Positions 25,063-35,715 of a stretch of 64,000 nt of DNA are shown here, in pieces. A program made the position numbers and the translations under genes. Source of the DNA: Akkermansiaceae bacterium. GTDB taxonomy: Bacteria; Verrucomicrobiota; Verrucomicrobiia; Verrucomicrobiales; Akkermansiaceae. Below the pieces are notes generated by a model. That model saw only the letters and a list, made by a program, of their open reading frames with translations, was not told where the DNA came from and did not search any database. Position 1 is the stretch's first letter; every line of letters begins with the position of its first letter. The DNA is taken from contig CP059069.1 in the NCBI GenBank assembly GCA_017798145.1, forward strand, positions 372,001 to 436,000, given 5' to 3'.

Positions 25063-25590
25063 ATGAAAATCGTCCTCGGAATCACCGGATCCATCGCCGC
25101 CTACAAGTCCGCGGATCTCGCGTCCCAGCTTGTGAAAGCCGGGCATGAAGTCCATGCGGTGATGACTCGTTCCGCCTGCGAGTTCATCACCCCCCTCACC
25201 CTTCAAACGCTCACGCGCAATCCTGTTCTCGTCTCGCTGGAGGATGAGAAGGATTCTTGGAAGCCCGGCCACATCGATCTCGCCGACAGCGCCGACCTTT
25301 TGCTCATCGCCCCCGCCTCGGCGAATACCCTTGGTCTCCTTGCCAACGGTCTCGCCCCCGATCCGCTCACTTCCATCTACCTTGCGCTCCCGCGTGAAAC
25401 GAAAGTCCTCATCGCCCCCGCCATGAACGGCAAGATGTGGTTCCATCCCGCGACGCAACGCAATGTCGCCCAGCTCAAGGCGGACGGCTGTGAGTTCATA
25501 GCCCCTGCCACCGGCGATCTCGCCTGCGGTTACCAAGGCATAGGCAGGCTGGCGGATCTTGCGGACATCCTGGCAACTGTCGGCGGCTGA
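25063..25590 (+). CDS. Phosphopantothenoylcysteine decarboxylase-like flavoprotein (CoaC-type)
   Basis: A 175-residue stand-alone HFCD flavoprotein. GITGSIAAYKSADL is the FMN-binding start, His70 in GHIDLADSAD is the catalytic His, APAMNGKMW (118-126) the substrate-recognition motif, and LACGYQGIGRL carries the Cys155 of the flexible flap. These are the residues used to decarboxylate 4'-phosphopantothenoylcysteine in CoA synthesis. The CoaB synthetase half normally fused in bacteria is missing; it must be encoded separately or this is a specialised HFCD enzyme. ATG 25063 gives the conserved MKIVLGITGS; the frame is open upstream into sufS. Cotranscription with sufS is likely. Confidence 0.87.
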   Translation: MKIVLGITGSIAAYKSADLASQLVKAGHEVHAVMTRSACEFITPLTLQTLTRNPVLVSLEDEKDSWKPGHIDLADSADLLLIAPASANTLGLLANGLAPDPLTSIYLALPRETKVLIAPAMNGKMWFHPATQRNVAQLKADGCEFIAPATGDLACGYQGIGRLADLADILATVGG

Positions 25591-25632
25591 GCGCCGGGGA
25601 CGCAGGTGCCCATCGCAACCACGAAAACCCGT

Positions 25633-28600
25633 TCATTCCCTGGCCATCACAAGCAGAAGCGGCTTCCAGCCGGGCTTGTTGCGGCTGCCGAAACCACCGG
25701 CCTCGATGAAAAGGTAGTCCTGGCCTCCGATGGAGTGGGGCTCAACCCGCAATGCCTGATAGCGGGTGAGATCCATGAGCAAATCCCCAGACCATTGCCA
25801 GTAGGGATCCGCCGTTTTCCCGTCCTCTCCGAAGGTGAGGGCGCTCAACAAGGGGTTGCGGGCTTTGCGAGGTTTCTCCGGATCGAACTCGGCGATCTCC
25901 GCCACCTCGCCAACCAGTTTCCATGAGCCGGACAGCGTTGGGTTTTGGACAAACTTCCCGTCCCAGCGGAACTTGCCGACCTCCGGATCGATCTCAGCGA
26001 TCTCGGGATCCTGCAAGGCCTGCCAATCCGACGACAGCATCGGGACAGCGGCGGCGGACTTCGCCACGAGGTCGTCGCCCATGGGCGGCAGCCTCATTTC
26101 CTCGATGTGGAGGCTGATGCGGCCCTGCGGGATTTGCTCCGTGGGGCCGGCGAGGAACTTGTCGTTGTAGCGGATGAAGGTTTTGACCGCGATGGTCACC
26201 TTGCCCGCACGGAAGTCATCGAAAAATTCCTTGGTGATGAACGCTCCCTTCGGCTGGTCGCTGGAGCCGCGGCCTGCGCAGGTCTTGGTCTCGATAAGGG
26301 GCTTCCCGTTGATGTAGATAATGTGCCCGCCGCCCGCGCCGGGATGGTTGCCGTCGTTGACCATGATGCGGTAGCGGTGGCCGTCCCTGATCGCCGGGAC
26401 ATCGAAATTGCCGCGCATCAGCAAAACCTCCTTTTCCCAGAGTGTGTTGATTTTTGTCGCGGCGTAGCAGGTCGGGCCAACACATGCCTCCGTGCATTTC
26501 ATGAAGGGACGATCGGGGACTTTCCCGTTGTATTGGCCGAAGGGGCTTTTGCCGGTTTTCCAGCCGGCCTTGGCGGGATCGAATCCCGGCGCATGCCATT
26601 GCTCCATCCCTGCGGGCAGTGTCACCTCGCGGTAGCGTGAAATGACGCTGTCCCATGGGATTTGCTCGGATGCAACGGGATCAAAGGAATGGTAGTCCCA
26701 GCCGGCGTTGCGGAGATCCAGATACATCTTCCAGCCGAAGCCGTCCTGCCCGGCGCGGGCATAGAGCCCAGCCAGTTCGTCAACGGGATCGCCGTTTCCA
26801 CCGGGTCTTTCCGCTTGGGTTTCGCCCGCCGCCAGTGCCCGCAGCTTCACGCGGTTCCTGCCGACGAACGAGGGAACCAGCTCGTTGAGGATGATGGGCG
26901 GAAGCGCCGCCTTGAGCTTAAAGTAAAATGTTGCGGGTCCGCATTGAGGAACACATCGGGGTATGGGAGCGCTTGGTCGGGAAAGCGCTGGCGGGCCAGC
27001 TCGTAGAGCACGTCCAGCCCGCCCGGCACATCCCCGAGCGAGGCGGCGATGAAGCCGAGATGGGAATCATGAACATTGGAAATGTCCTGCCCGCCCTCCC
27101 AGACCTTGACGGTGTCGTAGTTTCCGAACGATTCGCCGAAGGTCTCGATGGCAAGCTTGCCCGCCTCCGGCCCCGCCGAGGGAAGGTTCTGGCGGATCGC
27201 AAAGACCGGGCCGCCTGTGGTGCTGTAGCGATTGCAGGTGCGGAGGAAAGCTCCGACCGCCGGAATCACCCTAGCGTAGCAGCGTTCATCGACGATGACT
27301 GCAGCAAGGGCTTTGAGTGCGCCGTTCTGCAGCCACTGCTCCGGGTGATTGAGGTAAGGCAGGAGCAGATCGACATGCGCCACGATCATGTCCGGTGTGC
27401 CTTGTCCGATGACGGAGAGGGCTGCATCCTTGACGAACCATGACTCCTCCGGATCGGCGAGCCTTTCGGCGGCGATCTGATAGAAACCCGGGGCCCATTC
27501 GGCGGCGGGGTCGAACTGCTCGGCGATGGAGCGGAGGCCGGCGTTGCGTATGCGGGGGTCTTCGGAACGGGCGAATTCCTCGACAAGGGCGGGTCGGACT
27601 CGCAGGCCGGGTTCCTTGAACATGTAGCTGAAATTCAGGCCCATCGCGTGGTTCGCGGCCATGCGGCGGACTAGGTATTCCTGGTGGCGGACGTATTGGC
27701 GGAGGACGTCGTCGCTGACATCATCGCCCATCGCCTTGATGCGCCGGATCAGCGGCATGGAGGAATCCGCGGCCAAGGTTTCCCCTGTCAGATCCTGGCG
27801 TTTCCCGTCCTTGTCCGCGACCGCTTCGAGGGATTGGAATTCGTCGTCCGCCGCCGTGCCCCAGGGGCGCTCGGGGAGCTTGTAGGGTTTGGAAAACTCC
27901 GAGGCGGCTCCGGTGATGCGAAGGGTTTTGCGCGGGATCGTGTAGGTCAGGGCGTAGCCCGCGCCCCACTCCGGCTTATCGTAGCCCGCGCCGCCGAGGA
28001 TGCCGAATGAGCCGTCGAAGCGGCGGGATAGATCGTAGTGCCATTGCCGCTTGTCCATGAAATCGCGGTACTGGTTGGGTCGCTTGTCATGGATCAGCCC
28101 CATCGCGGAGCTGCGCCAGATCTCGCCGATGCCGCCGCCGGTGTGGCCGTGGAGCATGAAGGAGGTGGTGTAGAAACTGGTCATCGCGGCGGTATCGCGG
28201 GCGCGGGCGTAGATCGAGTTTTCACCATCCGGCGTGAGCGATGCGGCGGCGGCCATGGTGAAGGCGAGGATGCCGTTCTTGCCGTTGTCAACGAAGCTGT
28301 TCTCGGGCCTGTCGTCGCCGTAGGGATTGAGGCCGCGCCCGGCGAAGCGGAAGTAGTGGGTGAGCGTGCGGTGCAGCAGGCTGTCGTTGACCTCCGCCCC
28401 GCATTCCTTGGCAAGCAGGAGGAAGGTGACAACACCGGTTCCGGCGGCATTGAGATGGCCGTTGCCATAGGTTACCGCGGTGACACCGCCGCGCCCCGCC
28501 CAGCCATCGAGGTATTCGCCCTTTGCCGCCGCCTCCACCCAGGACTGGATCACGGGCAAGGCCTCCTTGTCGCCGGTGCGCAGGTAGTATTCGCAGAGTC

Positions 28601-29258
28601 CGATGCCGCCGTAGCCGATGTGCCATGCATACTGGGAGGGCTTTTTGCCTATCATCCCATGGACCCAATCGCGCACCGGCGGGATGTCCTTGTCCTCTCC
28701 GGTGGAAAGCAGGAACAGCATCCCGATATCCGCAAAACCCTTGTTGGAATCCGGCTTGGCGAGGTGATCGGCGAAATCGCGGACGATCCTGTCCGACTTC
28801 GGGCAATTGAGCGGCCAGGTCTTGCTGTAGGCGCCGAGCACCGGGATCTTCACGACAACCGGCACCGTCTCCCCCTCAATCGCAAGGCGGATGATGCCGT
28901 CGGATGCCTCCGCCGCCGCGATCATCCCGCCGAGCTGGATGCGCGGATCGATGTCCTTGAGTTTCTCCCCGTTGATCGACTCGATCACCTGGCCTTTCTT
29001 GAGCCTCCCCGTCGCCTCGGCAGGCGAGCCCGGCTCAATGTCTTTCACCTTCATCGTGAAAGCCGGCTGGTGCAGTTCGATCGCGATCCCGACAGGGCCG
29101 AAGCGCTCGATGACGCTCACGGATTTGGTCGGATTCGGCGCCGTGGAGAAAAGCTGCGGCTCCTTGTAAAAGGATTGCGCTTCCGCCGACCAGGAGATCG
29201 AAAGCGAGATGAGCGCGGCGGCAGTTGCGTATCGGTGCTGGGTTTTGAAAAGGGTCAT
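25633..29258 (-). pseudogene. DUF6288 secreted PDZ-containing protein, split by a single frameshift
   Basis: Two open frames, 29258 to 26847 and 26850 to 25633, together give one protein of about 1208 residues. It starts with a signal peptide (ending WSAEAQ), a PDZ-like domain (PAFTMKVKDIEPGSPAEATG, IESINGEKLKDIDP) and long helical-repeat sequence typical of DUF6288, and continues in the second frame with VKLRALAAGETQAERP and a C-terminal beta-rich part (WEKEVLLMRGNFDVP). At 26925-26928 the plus strand has AAAA where one more A (TTTTT on the minus strand) would join the frames, giving HFYFKLKAALPP. After the break the first frame ends in a low-quality Ser/Arg tail. It starts 9 bases after the DUF1552 stop. 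Either a recent lesion or a sequencing error. Function unknown. Confidence 0.85.
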
Positions 29259-29267
29259 GGCACCGGA

Positions 29268-30683
29268 TTATATCAGCAGTTCCTTGATCGCGCCGGTCTG
29301 CTCGATCTTGAGGCCGGTATCGAGATCGCCGTAGTGCTTGATGGGGTTGCCGTAGGCGTTGAGGAGTGTCGTATAGAGGTTGCCGAGTGTCTTGTGGCCT
29401 TCCTTGCCCCAGTATGGGAAGCGCATGTAGCGGCGGCCGAGGTTGAGTTTGGCGTTGTCGCCGGCAACGATGACGAAGGGGAACTCGGTGCCGTGGCTGT
29501 GATGGGTCTCGCCGCTGTCCGGGTAATAAAAGACCATGGTATTGTCGAACATGGTGCCGTTGCCTTCCGGCACTCCTTTGAGGCGGGTGACGATGCGATC
29601 CATGAGGGTCATGTGGTGGGCGTTGGCTCGATCGCGGATCTCGAGCGCATCGACACCGCCGATGGCCTTGCCGTGGCCAACGTCGTGCATGTTGACCTTC
29701 TCCCCCTCCATGCCGGTGATGCCAGTGTAGTGATGGCCGAGTTCATCGACGGTGAACGCGACGACATTGGTTAGGCCGGAGATCAGCGAGGCGAGCAGCA
29801 CTTCGGTGTGGCCTGCCTGGCGGTCAAAGGTGTTCATTTCCGGGGAAAGGTATTTCGCATCAAGGCGAGGCGCGTGCTTGCGGACGACATCCGCCATCAT
29901 GTCCACCTTGCGGTTGCGCTCACGGATGTCCTCGATTGAGTCCGCGTAGTTGCCGACTTTCGATTTCTCGATTCCGGCCAGGTGCCTCGCAAGCTCGGTC
30001 TGGTTACCTGCTGCAAACTCAAGAACCTTCCGCTCAAGCTGGTAGCGCATCTGGGCATCCTTGTCGGCGGCCACGGATTTGAAAATCTCATCGACTGCGG
30101 TTTTCGGGGAGCCGAAGGCGTAGTTCGGCTGCTGGGAGCCGCGTGCGGAGAAGCCTTTGGCGATGCCGTCGAGGCTTCCGCGCGCGTTGCCCCCGTCGGT
30201 GGGGAAACAGGCGAGCTCGATATGCTCAAGCGGGGACGGGAATAGCTTGGCGAGCTCGAAATCGACGGTAGCCCATTTGATGGAGCTGAGGCGTTCGTTG
30301 GCCTTGAAGACGCCGAGCGAGGAGCACCATGAGTGGTGGCCGGTGGTGCACATTTTTCCGGAAATGCCCTGGAGTATGGTGAGGTTGTCCATGTGCTTTT
30401 CGAGCGGCCCCATCCATGCGGGCAGGGTGTGGCCTTCGAGATCGACCTCATAGGCTTCGTTGCGTTTCTCCAGTTCCATTTCCTTGGCGCCGAAGGATGG
30501 TGGGACGACGCTCTTGGGGAACAGGCCGTTGCCGCGGTGCATGAAGATGAAGCGCATGGGCGGCTTGCCGCCGTGCGAGACGACGCTGGATTGCGCGGCG
30601 GAAAGGCCGGGGATGAATCCGGGAAGGGACAGCCCTCCCATTGCGATGAAAGCGTTGCGTAGGAATTCGCGGCGGTTGTTCAT
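29268..30683 (-). CDS. Tat-exported DUF1552 protein
   Basis: A 471-residue DUF1552 protein. MNNRREFLRNAFIAMGGLSLPGF is a twin-arginine signal (RREFL plus hydrophobic stretch ending LSAA), so it is folded with any cofactor before export. Conserved features include FIFMHRGNGLFP, GISGKMCTTGHHSWCSSLG, DELGHHY and YYPDSGETHHSHGTEFPFVIVAGD. The last block, rich in His and Asp, resembles metal sites of the alkaline-phosphatase/sulfatase-like and DUF1501 families. DUF1552 genes usually lie beside DUF1592/DUF1588 genes, as here (33 bases downstream). Biochemical role is not known. Confidence 0.88.
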   Translation of the reverse strand: MNNRREFLRNAFIAMGGLSLPGFIPGLSAAQSSVVSHGGKPPMRFIFMHRGNGLFPKSVVPPSFGAKEMELEKRNEAYEVDLEGHTLPAWMGPLEKHMDNLTILQGISGKMCTTGHHSWCSSLGVFKANERLSSIKWATVDFELAKLFPSPLEHIELACFPTDGGNARGSLDGIAKGFSARGSQQPNYAFGSPKTAVDEIFKSVAADKDAQMRYQLERKVLEFAAGNQTELARHLAGIEKSKVGNYADSIEDIRERNRKVDMMADVVRKHAPRLDAKYLSPEMNTFDRQAGHTEVLLASLISGLTNVVAFTVDELGHHYTGITGMEGEKVNMHDVGHGKAIGGVDALEIRDRANAHHMTLMDRIVTRLKGVPEGNGTMFDNTMVFYYPDSGETHHSHGTEFPFVIVAGDNAKLNLGRRYMRFPYWGKEGHKTLGNLYTTLLNAYGNPIKHYGDLDTGLKIEQTGAIKELLI

Positions 30684-30716
30684 GATCGTTCTTTTGATGT
30701 GAGGTTTCTTGGCAGC

Positions 30717-33458
30717 TTATCTGCTGAATGCGAGGGTTTCCGGTGTGTCCTTGCGGTAGATGAAGGAATCGGAAGTGAGCAGGGAGATGACAACCGCCCG
30801 GAAGCTGCCGCCGCTGGCGAGGTATGCCTTGTCCGCGTCGATGAGGGTCTGCGAATCGGAGAGCATCTCGTTTCTGCCCATGTAGAAGCGGAATGCGTGG
30901 CGGATGATCGATTGGCGTGCGCGATCGGACTTGGCGATGCGGGCGATGAGGTCGAAGGCGTCCTTTACCTCGCCGTCGAGTGCGGGATCGCCGGTGCCTT
31001 CGAGGACTCCGGTGGGATCGATGGGAAGCGTCTTGTAAACGTTGAACTGGTTGTTTTCACCGGTTTTGCCGATGACATTTTCCGGAGCTTCCAGGAATTC
31101 CTCCATGCGGTAGCGGCCGAAGTCGTCGAAGGACTCGAAGGGGAGACCGAGGGGATTCATGTAAACGTGGCATTTCCAGCATTCCTGGGCTCCGGTTTTC
31201 TCATCGAGGCGGGTACGGAGGGTTTTGGTGTGGTCCTCGGGGATCTGGGCATCTACGGTGATCGGCACATCCGGGACTCGGCCCGCGAGGAGCTTTTCGC
31301 GCACCCACCTGCCGCGGATGACGGGATCCGTGTGGGTGTTTTTCGAATGGGCGATGAGCCATGCTGGATGCGTGAGGATGCCCATGCGGTTCTGAACCTT
31401 GAAAGGCTGACTGGTCGGGTAGTCCCAGAATTCCATGGGTTTCGTTTTCCCATCGGGCTTTTCCTGCTTGGCGAGGTTCCCGTAGCGCCAGATTCCCGGG
31501 GTCGGGGGCAGGTTGTAGAAGGGTGAGTGGTGGAGGCTGTATCCATGCGCCCAAGGCTCCGTTGTAAAAGGGTTGTTCCCGTTTCCGAAGGACTCCGTGA
31601 AGAAATGCATGTAGGTGCGCAGCGCGTTGGGCCTTTTCGGATCGAACTGGCGCATGGCCGGCTGCGATTTGATGAAATCCAGGTTTTCTTGCGTCACCCC
31701 ATCCGGATCTGTTCTCCAGTCCGTGTCCTTCAGCTTTTCATAGACCTCGCGCCATTCCGCGATGATCCTTGCACCCTCCTCATTGCTGCGGTTGTGATAG
31801 ACGAAATACTCGTCGGTGGTGAGGAGATTCACGAACACGTGCTCATCCTTTTGGAGGATGTGGTCCACGACCCTGTCCGCCTCATCGACCAGAAAGCCCG
31901 GAGTTCCCAGCGTCCCGCGATCCGGGTTTCCGAAGTATCCCTCGCTGCGCTCGGAATCCTTGAAAATCTTGGTCGCGCCCGGGTAGCCGAAAAACTCGCG
32001 GAAGAAGCGGTTGATCTTCGGGTGGGAGGTGATGTGGGATGTTACTTTTCCGGTCGTAAACGCAGGATCGACCGAACCCTTGTAATACTCCTTGTCTGCG
32101 AGCAGGCGTGTCACCTCTCGCTCGTAGTCCGCTTTGGTTTTCAGCCGCCCCTCTTCGGCGGCCTTCAGCAGTGCGGCGTCCGGGCCGCGATCACCCAGGG
32201 CGTAGGAAATGGCATAGGCGCCTTCTCGCGGGGAAAGGACTTTCCTGCCGTGGCTGTCCGGTTCCCCTGCCCCGAACTCCAGCCTGTAGAGGAACTCGGA
32301 CTCCAGCAGCACAGCCACAAGCATCTGACGCAATCCCTCTGTGTTGCCGCCGATTCCAATGGAGGCCCGGGTGAGATCGAGATACTTTGCGAGTTCCTGG
32401 GATGAGGGTTCGCGGCGGAGGACGCGGGAAAACTGTTCGGTGATCGCGGCGGACATCTCGTCATCGGACGGCGGCGATTTCTTAAGGATGACCGCCTCAA
32501 AGGCGGCGGGGGTCTCGCGGGGAGTCCACTTGTCCTTGGGATCGGGGAAATCGCCCGCACCGATCTCGCCCGCCTTCACGCGTGCGGGGCGGAGCTGTTT
32601 CGAGGAAATCCAATCCGCATTGGTGAGCATGACCAGCAGGTGTCCGCCATCGAGGAGGGAGATGTCGTAGTCGCGTACGCCAGATGCCTCGGAGAGCATG
32701 AAGGGATTGGTGACCCCAACCATGGGAGTGCTGCGATCCCTGCCCTCAAGGCCGAAGACATCCAGCACGCGCTGCTCGAAAATCTGCGGGCTCACCAGCC
32801 AGCGGCGGGCTGGGCTGAAGGGTGCGCCCTTGAATGCACCGCCGAAGAGATTTCCGTGGTCCACGTAATTCCCATAGGAGGGATAGCGCAGCTTTTCCTC
32901 GAGCTTGGAGGCGTTGTGGGCGTGGAGGTTCCCGGAGATCCATGCGACCAGGTGCCCGCGCTCTTCCTCCGTAGGCTGGCTTTTCTTGGGTGGCGGCATC
33001 TGTTTCAGATAGACCTGCTCCTGCATCCGGTTGAGAAGGTCAAGGCGCGCGGAAAGCGGCAAGTCGGCGAGATTATCGAGCCGTACATCGCCCTTCTCCG
33101 TGCCATCCTCGTGGCATTCGAAGCAGGTGTCCTCAAGGATGATCTGGAGATCCTTGGGGATCACAAGTTTCCCTGCCGTTGCCTCCGCTGCCTGTGCGCC
33201 AAGAGTATCCTGCACCTGCGACTTGAGATAAGCGATGTCCGCGGCGGAAAGGACATCCTTGCTGAAATCCTTGACCCCGGATCCGGACACCACTCTCACC
33301 GAACCCGTGGCGGCATCATAGGAAACCAGATCGCCGGTGAAGGTTCTCGATCCGTCGGCGCTTGTCCATTCCCGTGCGGAAGCCGTTGCAAACAATGCCA
33401 GCAACACCGCCGAAGCGGTGACTTGAGAGCCTGGGAAATGGATTGGCCGTAGGTTCAT
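30717..33458 (-). CDS. Secreted DUF1592/DUF1588 protein with SHD1 and CxxCH haem motifs
   Basis: A 913-residue exported protein. Signal peptide about 1-28 (ending ATASA), then an SLA1-homology-domain-1-like module (REWTSADGSRTFTGDLVSYD), then the planctomycete cytochrome-like CFECH at 112-116. The core is DUF1587/1592/1588-like (FSRVLRREPSSQELAKYLDL, RLEFGAG, RFFREFFGYPGATK), ending with a second haem-type CWKCH near 758 inside ECWKCHVYMNPLGLPFESFDD and the DUF1585-like RHAFRFYMGRNE. ATG 33458 was chosen over the one 33 bases upstream because it heads the signal peptide. DUF1552 follows at 33 bases. The family is known only from genomes; redox function is inferred from the haem motifs. Confidence 0.88.
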   Translation of the reverse strand: MNLRPIHFPGSQVTASAVLLALFATASAREWTSADGSRTFTGDLVSYDAATGSVRVVSGSGVKDFSKDVLSAADIAYLKSQVQDTLGAQAAEATAGKLVIPKDLQIILEDTCFECHEDGTEKGDVRLDNLADLPLSARLDLLNRMQEQVYLKQMPPPKKSQPTEEERGHLVAWISGNLHAHNASKLEEKLRYPSYGNYVDHGNLFGGAFKGAPFSPARRWLVSPQIFEQRVLDVFGLEGRDRSTPMVGVTNPFMLSEASGVRDYDISLLDGGHLLVMLTNADWISSKQLRPARVKAGEIGAGDFPDPKDKWTPRETPAAFEAVILKKSPPSDDEMSAAITEQFSRVLRREPSSQELAKYLDLTRASIGIGGNTEGLRQMLVAVLLESEFLYRLEFGAGEPDSHGRKVLSPREGAYAISYALGDRGPDAALLKAAEEGRLKTKADYEREVTRLLADKEYYKGSVDPAFTTGKVTSHITSHPKINRFFREFFGYPGATKIFKDSERSEGYFGNPDRGTLGTPGFLVDEADRVVDHILQKDEHVFVNLLTTDEYFVYHNRSNEEGARIIAEWREVYEKLKDTDWRTDPDGVTQENLDFIKSQPAMRQFDPKRPNALRTYMHFFTESFGNGNNPFTTEPWAHGYSLHHSPFYNLPPTPGIWRYGNLAKQEKPDGKTKPMEFWDYPTSQPFKVQNRMGILTHPAWLIAHSKNTHTDPVIRGRWVREKLLAGRVPDVPITVDAQIPEDHTKTLRTRLDEKTGAQECWKCHVYMNPLGLPFESFDDFGRYRMEEFLEAPENVIGKTGENNQFNVYKTLPIDPTGVLEGTGDPALDGEVKDAFDLIARIAKSDRARQSIIRHAFRFYMGRNEMLSDSQTLIDADKAYLASGGSFRAVVISLLTSDSFIYRKDTPETLAFSR

Positions 33459-33590
33459 GTAGCGCCGTGGAATGCATCTTTCATGCTGCATACGTAAGGA
33501 TTATGACAGGTTACGGGCGAACCAGCGGAAACTTTCTGAAGCCACCGTAGTTTCATCGTCGTTTCACGGATTAAAATCGTTGATTTGCGC

Positions 33591-34955
33591 CTATCTTGGC
33601 TTCGTATCATCCGGTGTGGCAATCTCCAGCATCGTGCCTGATGAAATCTCGCGGAGCAGTCCATCGAACCGGGACTCCAACGCCGCGACCTTTTCGGGGA
33701 ATCGGGCACTGAGATCCTCGGATTCCGCAGGATCGTCCTGCAGGTTGTACAGCAGGGGCGAGGCATCCGCATCCTCGGCAATGGCTTTCTTGGAATGGCC
33801 TTCGGCGGCATGGCGGCGATCGGGGAAAATCTTCCAATTTCCGCTGGTGAGTGCGTGGGGCGTGGCGTGCATCCCGTGCCAATGCAGCAGTTCGCTGCGG
33901 GGGTGGTCATCGCATTTCCCTAGCAAGGTGTCCCATACATCCATGCCGTCCAGAGGAGGTTTGCCCTTGGCGTGCCTCTTCCAATCAATGCCAGCCGCAC
34001 GGCAAAGGGTTGGCAGCAGGTCGATGGCTCCGATGAGGTCGTCGCTTTTGCCTCCCCCTGGGATTTTCCCCGGCCAGGATACGATGCCGGGAACGCGGGT
34101 TCCGCCCTCAAACGCGCTCCATTTCGCACCCCGGAAAGGAAGCGCACTCGCCTTCTCTCCCTTCTGCGGGCCGTTGTCGGAAATGAAGACGACGATGGTG
34201 TTTTGCGCGAGCTTGAGTTCATCTAACAATTCCAGGATATCGCCGATGCGTCCGTCGAGTTCCTCTACGACATCGCCGTAATCGCCGAAGCCTGAATGCC
34301 CTTTCCAATCGGGATGAGGCATGACTGGGAAATGCGGGGCGGTGTGCGGGAGATAGAGGAAGAACGGCTTTTCCTTGTTCTCGCGGATGAAGCGCATCGC
34401 CTCGGTGGTGAACTGTTCTGTTAGAAGCCGGTTGTCGGTGGGCTTCACCTCGATCTTGTCCCCGCGCCAGAGCTCGTCGAGCTGGTTGTTGCTCATCGGG
34501 TTGTAAAAGGAGCTATCGAAACCCTGGTCGCCGGGGGTGGTTCCCGGCAGGCGGCCGATGTGCCATTTCCCCGAAATCCCGGTGACATAGCCCTCGGCCT
34601 TGAAGATTTCCGCGATGGTCAGTGCCTCGGAGGCCATGCCGTCCTTCGGCCCCATCAGATATCCGGCGACACCTTTCGTCCAACCGAGACGGACGGGATA
34701 TGCACCCGTCAGCAACGCCATGCGCGAAGGAGTGCAGACAGAAGCCCCCGAATGGAAATTCGTGAGCCGCATGCCACCCGCCGCGAGCTTATCGAGAACA
34801 GGGGTCTTGATCGAGGGATGGCCGTAGCAGCCCAGATCCCGGTAGCCGAGGTCATCGGCCATGATGAGGATCACGTTGGGTTTTTCCGCCTTCAGGGCGG
34901 TGACCGTGAGCAGGCAGGCCAGCGCTGTGGCAAAGGGAAACCTCATATCATTCAC
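33591..34955 (-). CDS. Secreted type I sulfatase (second)
   Basis: A 454-residue formylglycine sulfatase. Signal peptide about 1-23, PNVILIMADDLGYRDLGCYG from 26, catalytic Cys74 in CTPSR, SGKWHIG, and DNGPQKGEK near the middle supply metal- and sulfate-binding residues. It is closest in layout to arylsulfatase-A-like polysaccharide sulfatases. The start overlaps the end of the metallopeptidase gene by eight bases, which indicates one mRNA and probable translational coupling; an alternative start is Met4. Sulfate-ester hydrolysis in the periplasm or outside is expected. The specific substrate is unknown. Confidence 0.93.
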   Translation of the reverse strand: MNDMRFPFATALACLLTVTALKAEKPNVILIMADDLGYRDLGCYGHPSIKTPVLDKLAAGGMRLTNFHSGASVCTPSRMALLTGAYPVRLGWTKGVAGYLMGPKDGMASEALTIAEIFKAEGYVTGISGKWHIGRLPGTTPGDQGFDSSFYNPMSNNQLDELWRGDKIEVKPTDNRLLTEQFTTEAMRFIRENKEKPFFLYLPHTAPHFPVMPHPDWKGHSGFGDYGDVVEELDGRIGDILELLDELKLAQNTIVVFISDNGPQKGEKASALPFRGAKWSAFEGGTRVPGIVSWPGKIPGGGKSDDLIGAIDLLPTLCRAAGIDWKRHAKGKPPLDGMDVWDTLLGKCDDHPRSELLHWHGMHATPHALTSGNWKIFPDRRHAAEGHSKKAIAEDADASPLLYNLQDDPAESEDLSARFPEKVAALESRFDGLLREISSGTMLEIATPDDTKPR

Positions 34956-35685
34956 CCCAGATTTTTTTCATGAGATCGAATGCCTTCGGATCGTGAACTT
35001 TCAGCTCACCGGCGACGAAGGGGTAGAAGTCGTTGCGGTAGAGGAAGGCTTCGGTTGCCTCAGCGAAATACTCCTTGTGATTGGTAGTTGCGTAGTGGGG
35101 CACCGCGCGACCGTCGAAGAGCATCACGCGGTTGTAGTTTCCTTTCTCCATCGCCGTCTTGTAGGCATCGATGATGTCTGCGTTCTCAAAATCCAAAATC
35201 TGGTCATGGTAGGCGTGCGCCAGCTCGTGGAGGATGACGGCGGGGTGCTTGAGCATCTGGCTGCGGGAGTAAAGCTCCTTCGCCTGGGGGATGTGAACGC
35301 TCTTCACGAGGCGCGGATCATAGCCATTGTTTTCCAGCCATTGAACGCCGGGATGATACTGCATGCTGCCCAACTCCGGGTGCGACCACTCGATGCGTAT
35401 GACGACCTTGCGAAGATCGGCGAGCTGCTTTTCCGGGACAAGGATGGCGACCCGTTGGAGGTGGTTGCCGAGCATTTTCAGGGCGAGCGCACCGTCTTCC
35501 GCATGCTCTCCGGAGAGCAATGCGGGATCGACATGCACCGTCCAGCCCTCGATCTGCTGCACCACTGGCTCCACCCATCCGATCTTTTCCGGCTTGGCTT
35601 TCGCACCGCTGGGATTTGCGTTCGCGTAGATGAGGAGCGCCAGCGCGGCGACAACGGGGATACCTAGTTTCGTGAGCAGTTTCAT
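34948..35685 (-). CDS. Exported zinc metallopeptidase-like protein
   Basis: A 245-residue protein with a hydrophobic signal or anchor at about 8-24. HELAH at 153-157 (in VILHELAHAYHDQ) gives the two zinc His and the catalytic Glu, and EYFAEATEAFLYRNDF at 205-220 supplies a likely third ligand Glu, as in gluzincin-type peptidases. The N-terminal part (WTVHVDPALLSGE, RIEWSHPELGSMQYHPGVQWL) contains conserved-looking His and Trp residues. It overlaps the sulfatase gene downstream and follows the DUF6797 gene by 30 bases. A protein or glycoprotein target tied to sulfatase action is inference; the peptide specificity is unknown. Confidence 0.8.
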   Translation of the reverse strand: MKLLTKLGIPVVAALALLIYANANPSGAKAKPEKIGWVEPVVQQIEGWTVHVDPALLSGEHAEDGALALKMLGNHLQRVAILVPEKQLADLRKVVIRIEWSHPELGSMQYHPGVQWLENNGYDPRLVKSVHIPQAKELYSRSQMLKHPAVILHELAHAYHDQILDFENADIIDAYKTAMEKGNYNRVMLFDGRAVPHYATTNHKEYFAEATEAFLYRNDFYPFVAGELKVHDPKAFDLMKKIWGE

Positions 35686-35715
35686 GTGATGAATTGCGTA
35701 TCGGATTTATCCGGA

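Noticed and set aside
28038-29774. 578-codon plus-strand frame across DUF6288 and DUF1552 genes
   Set aside because: Crosses the boundary of two well-supported minus-strand genes and shows no motif.
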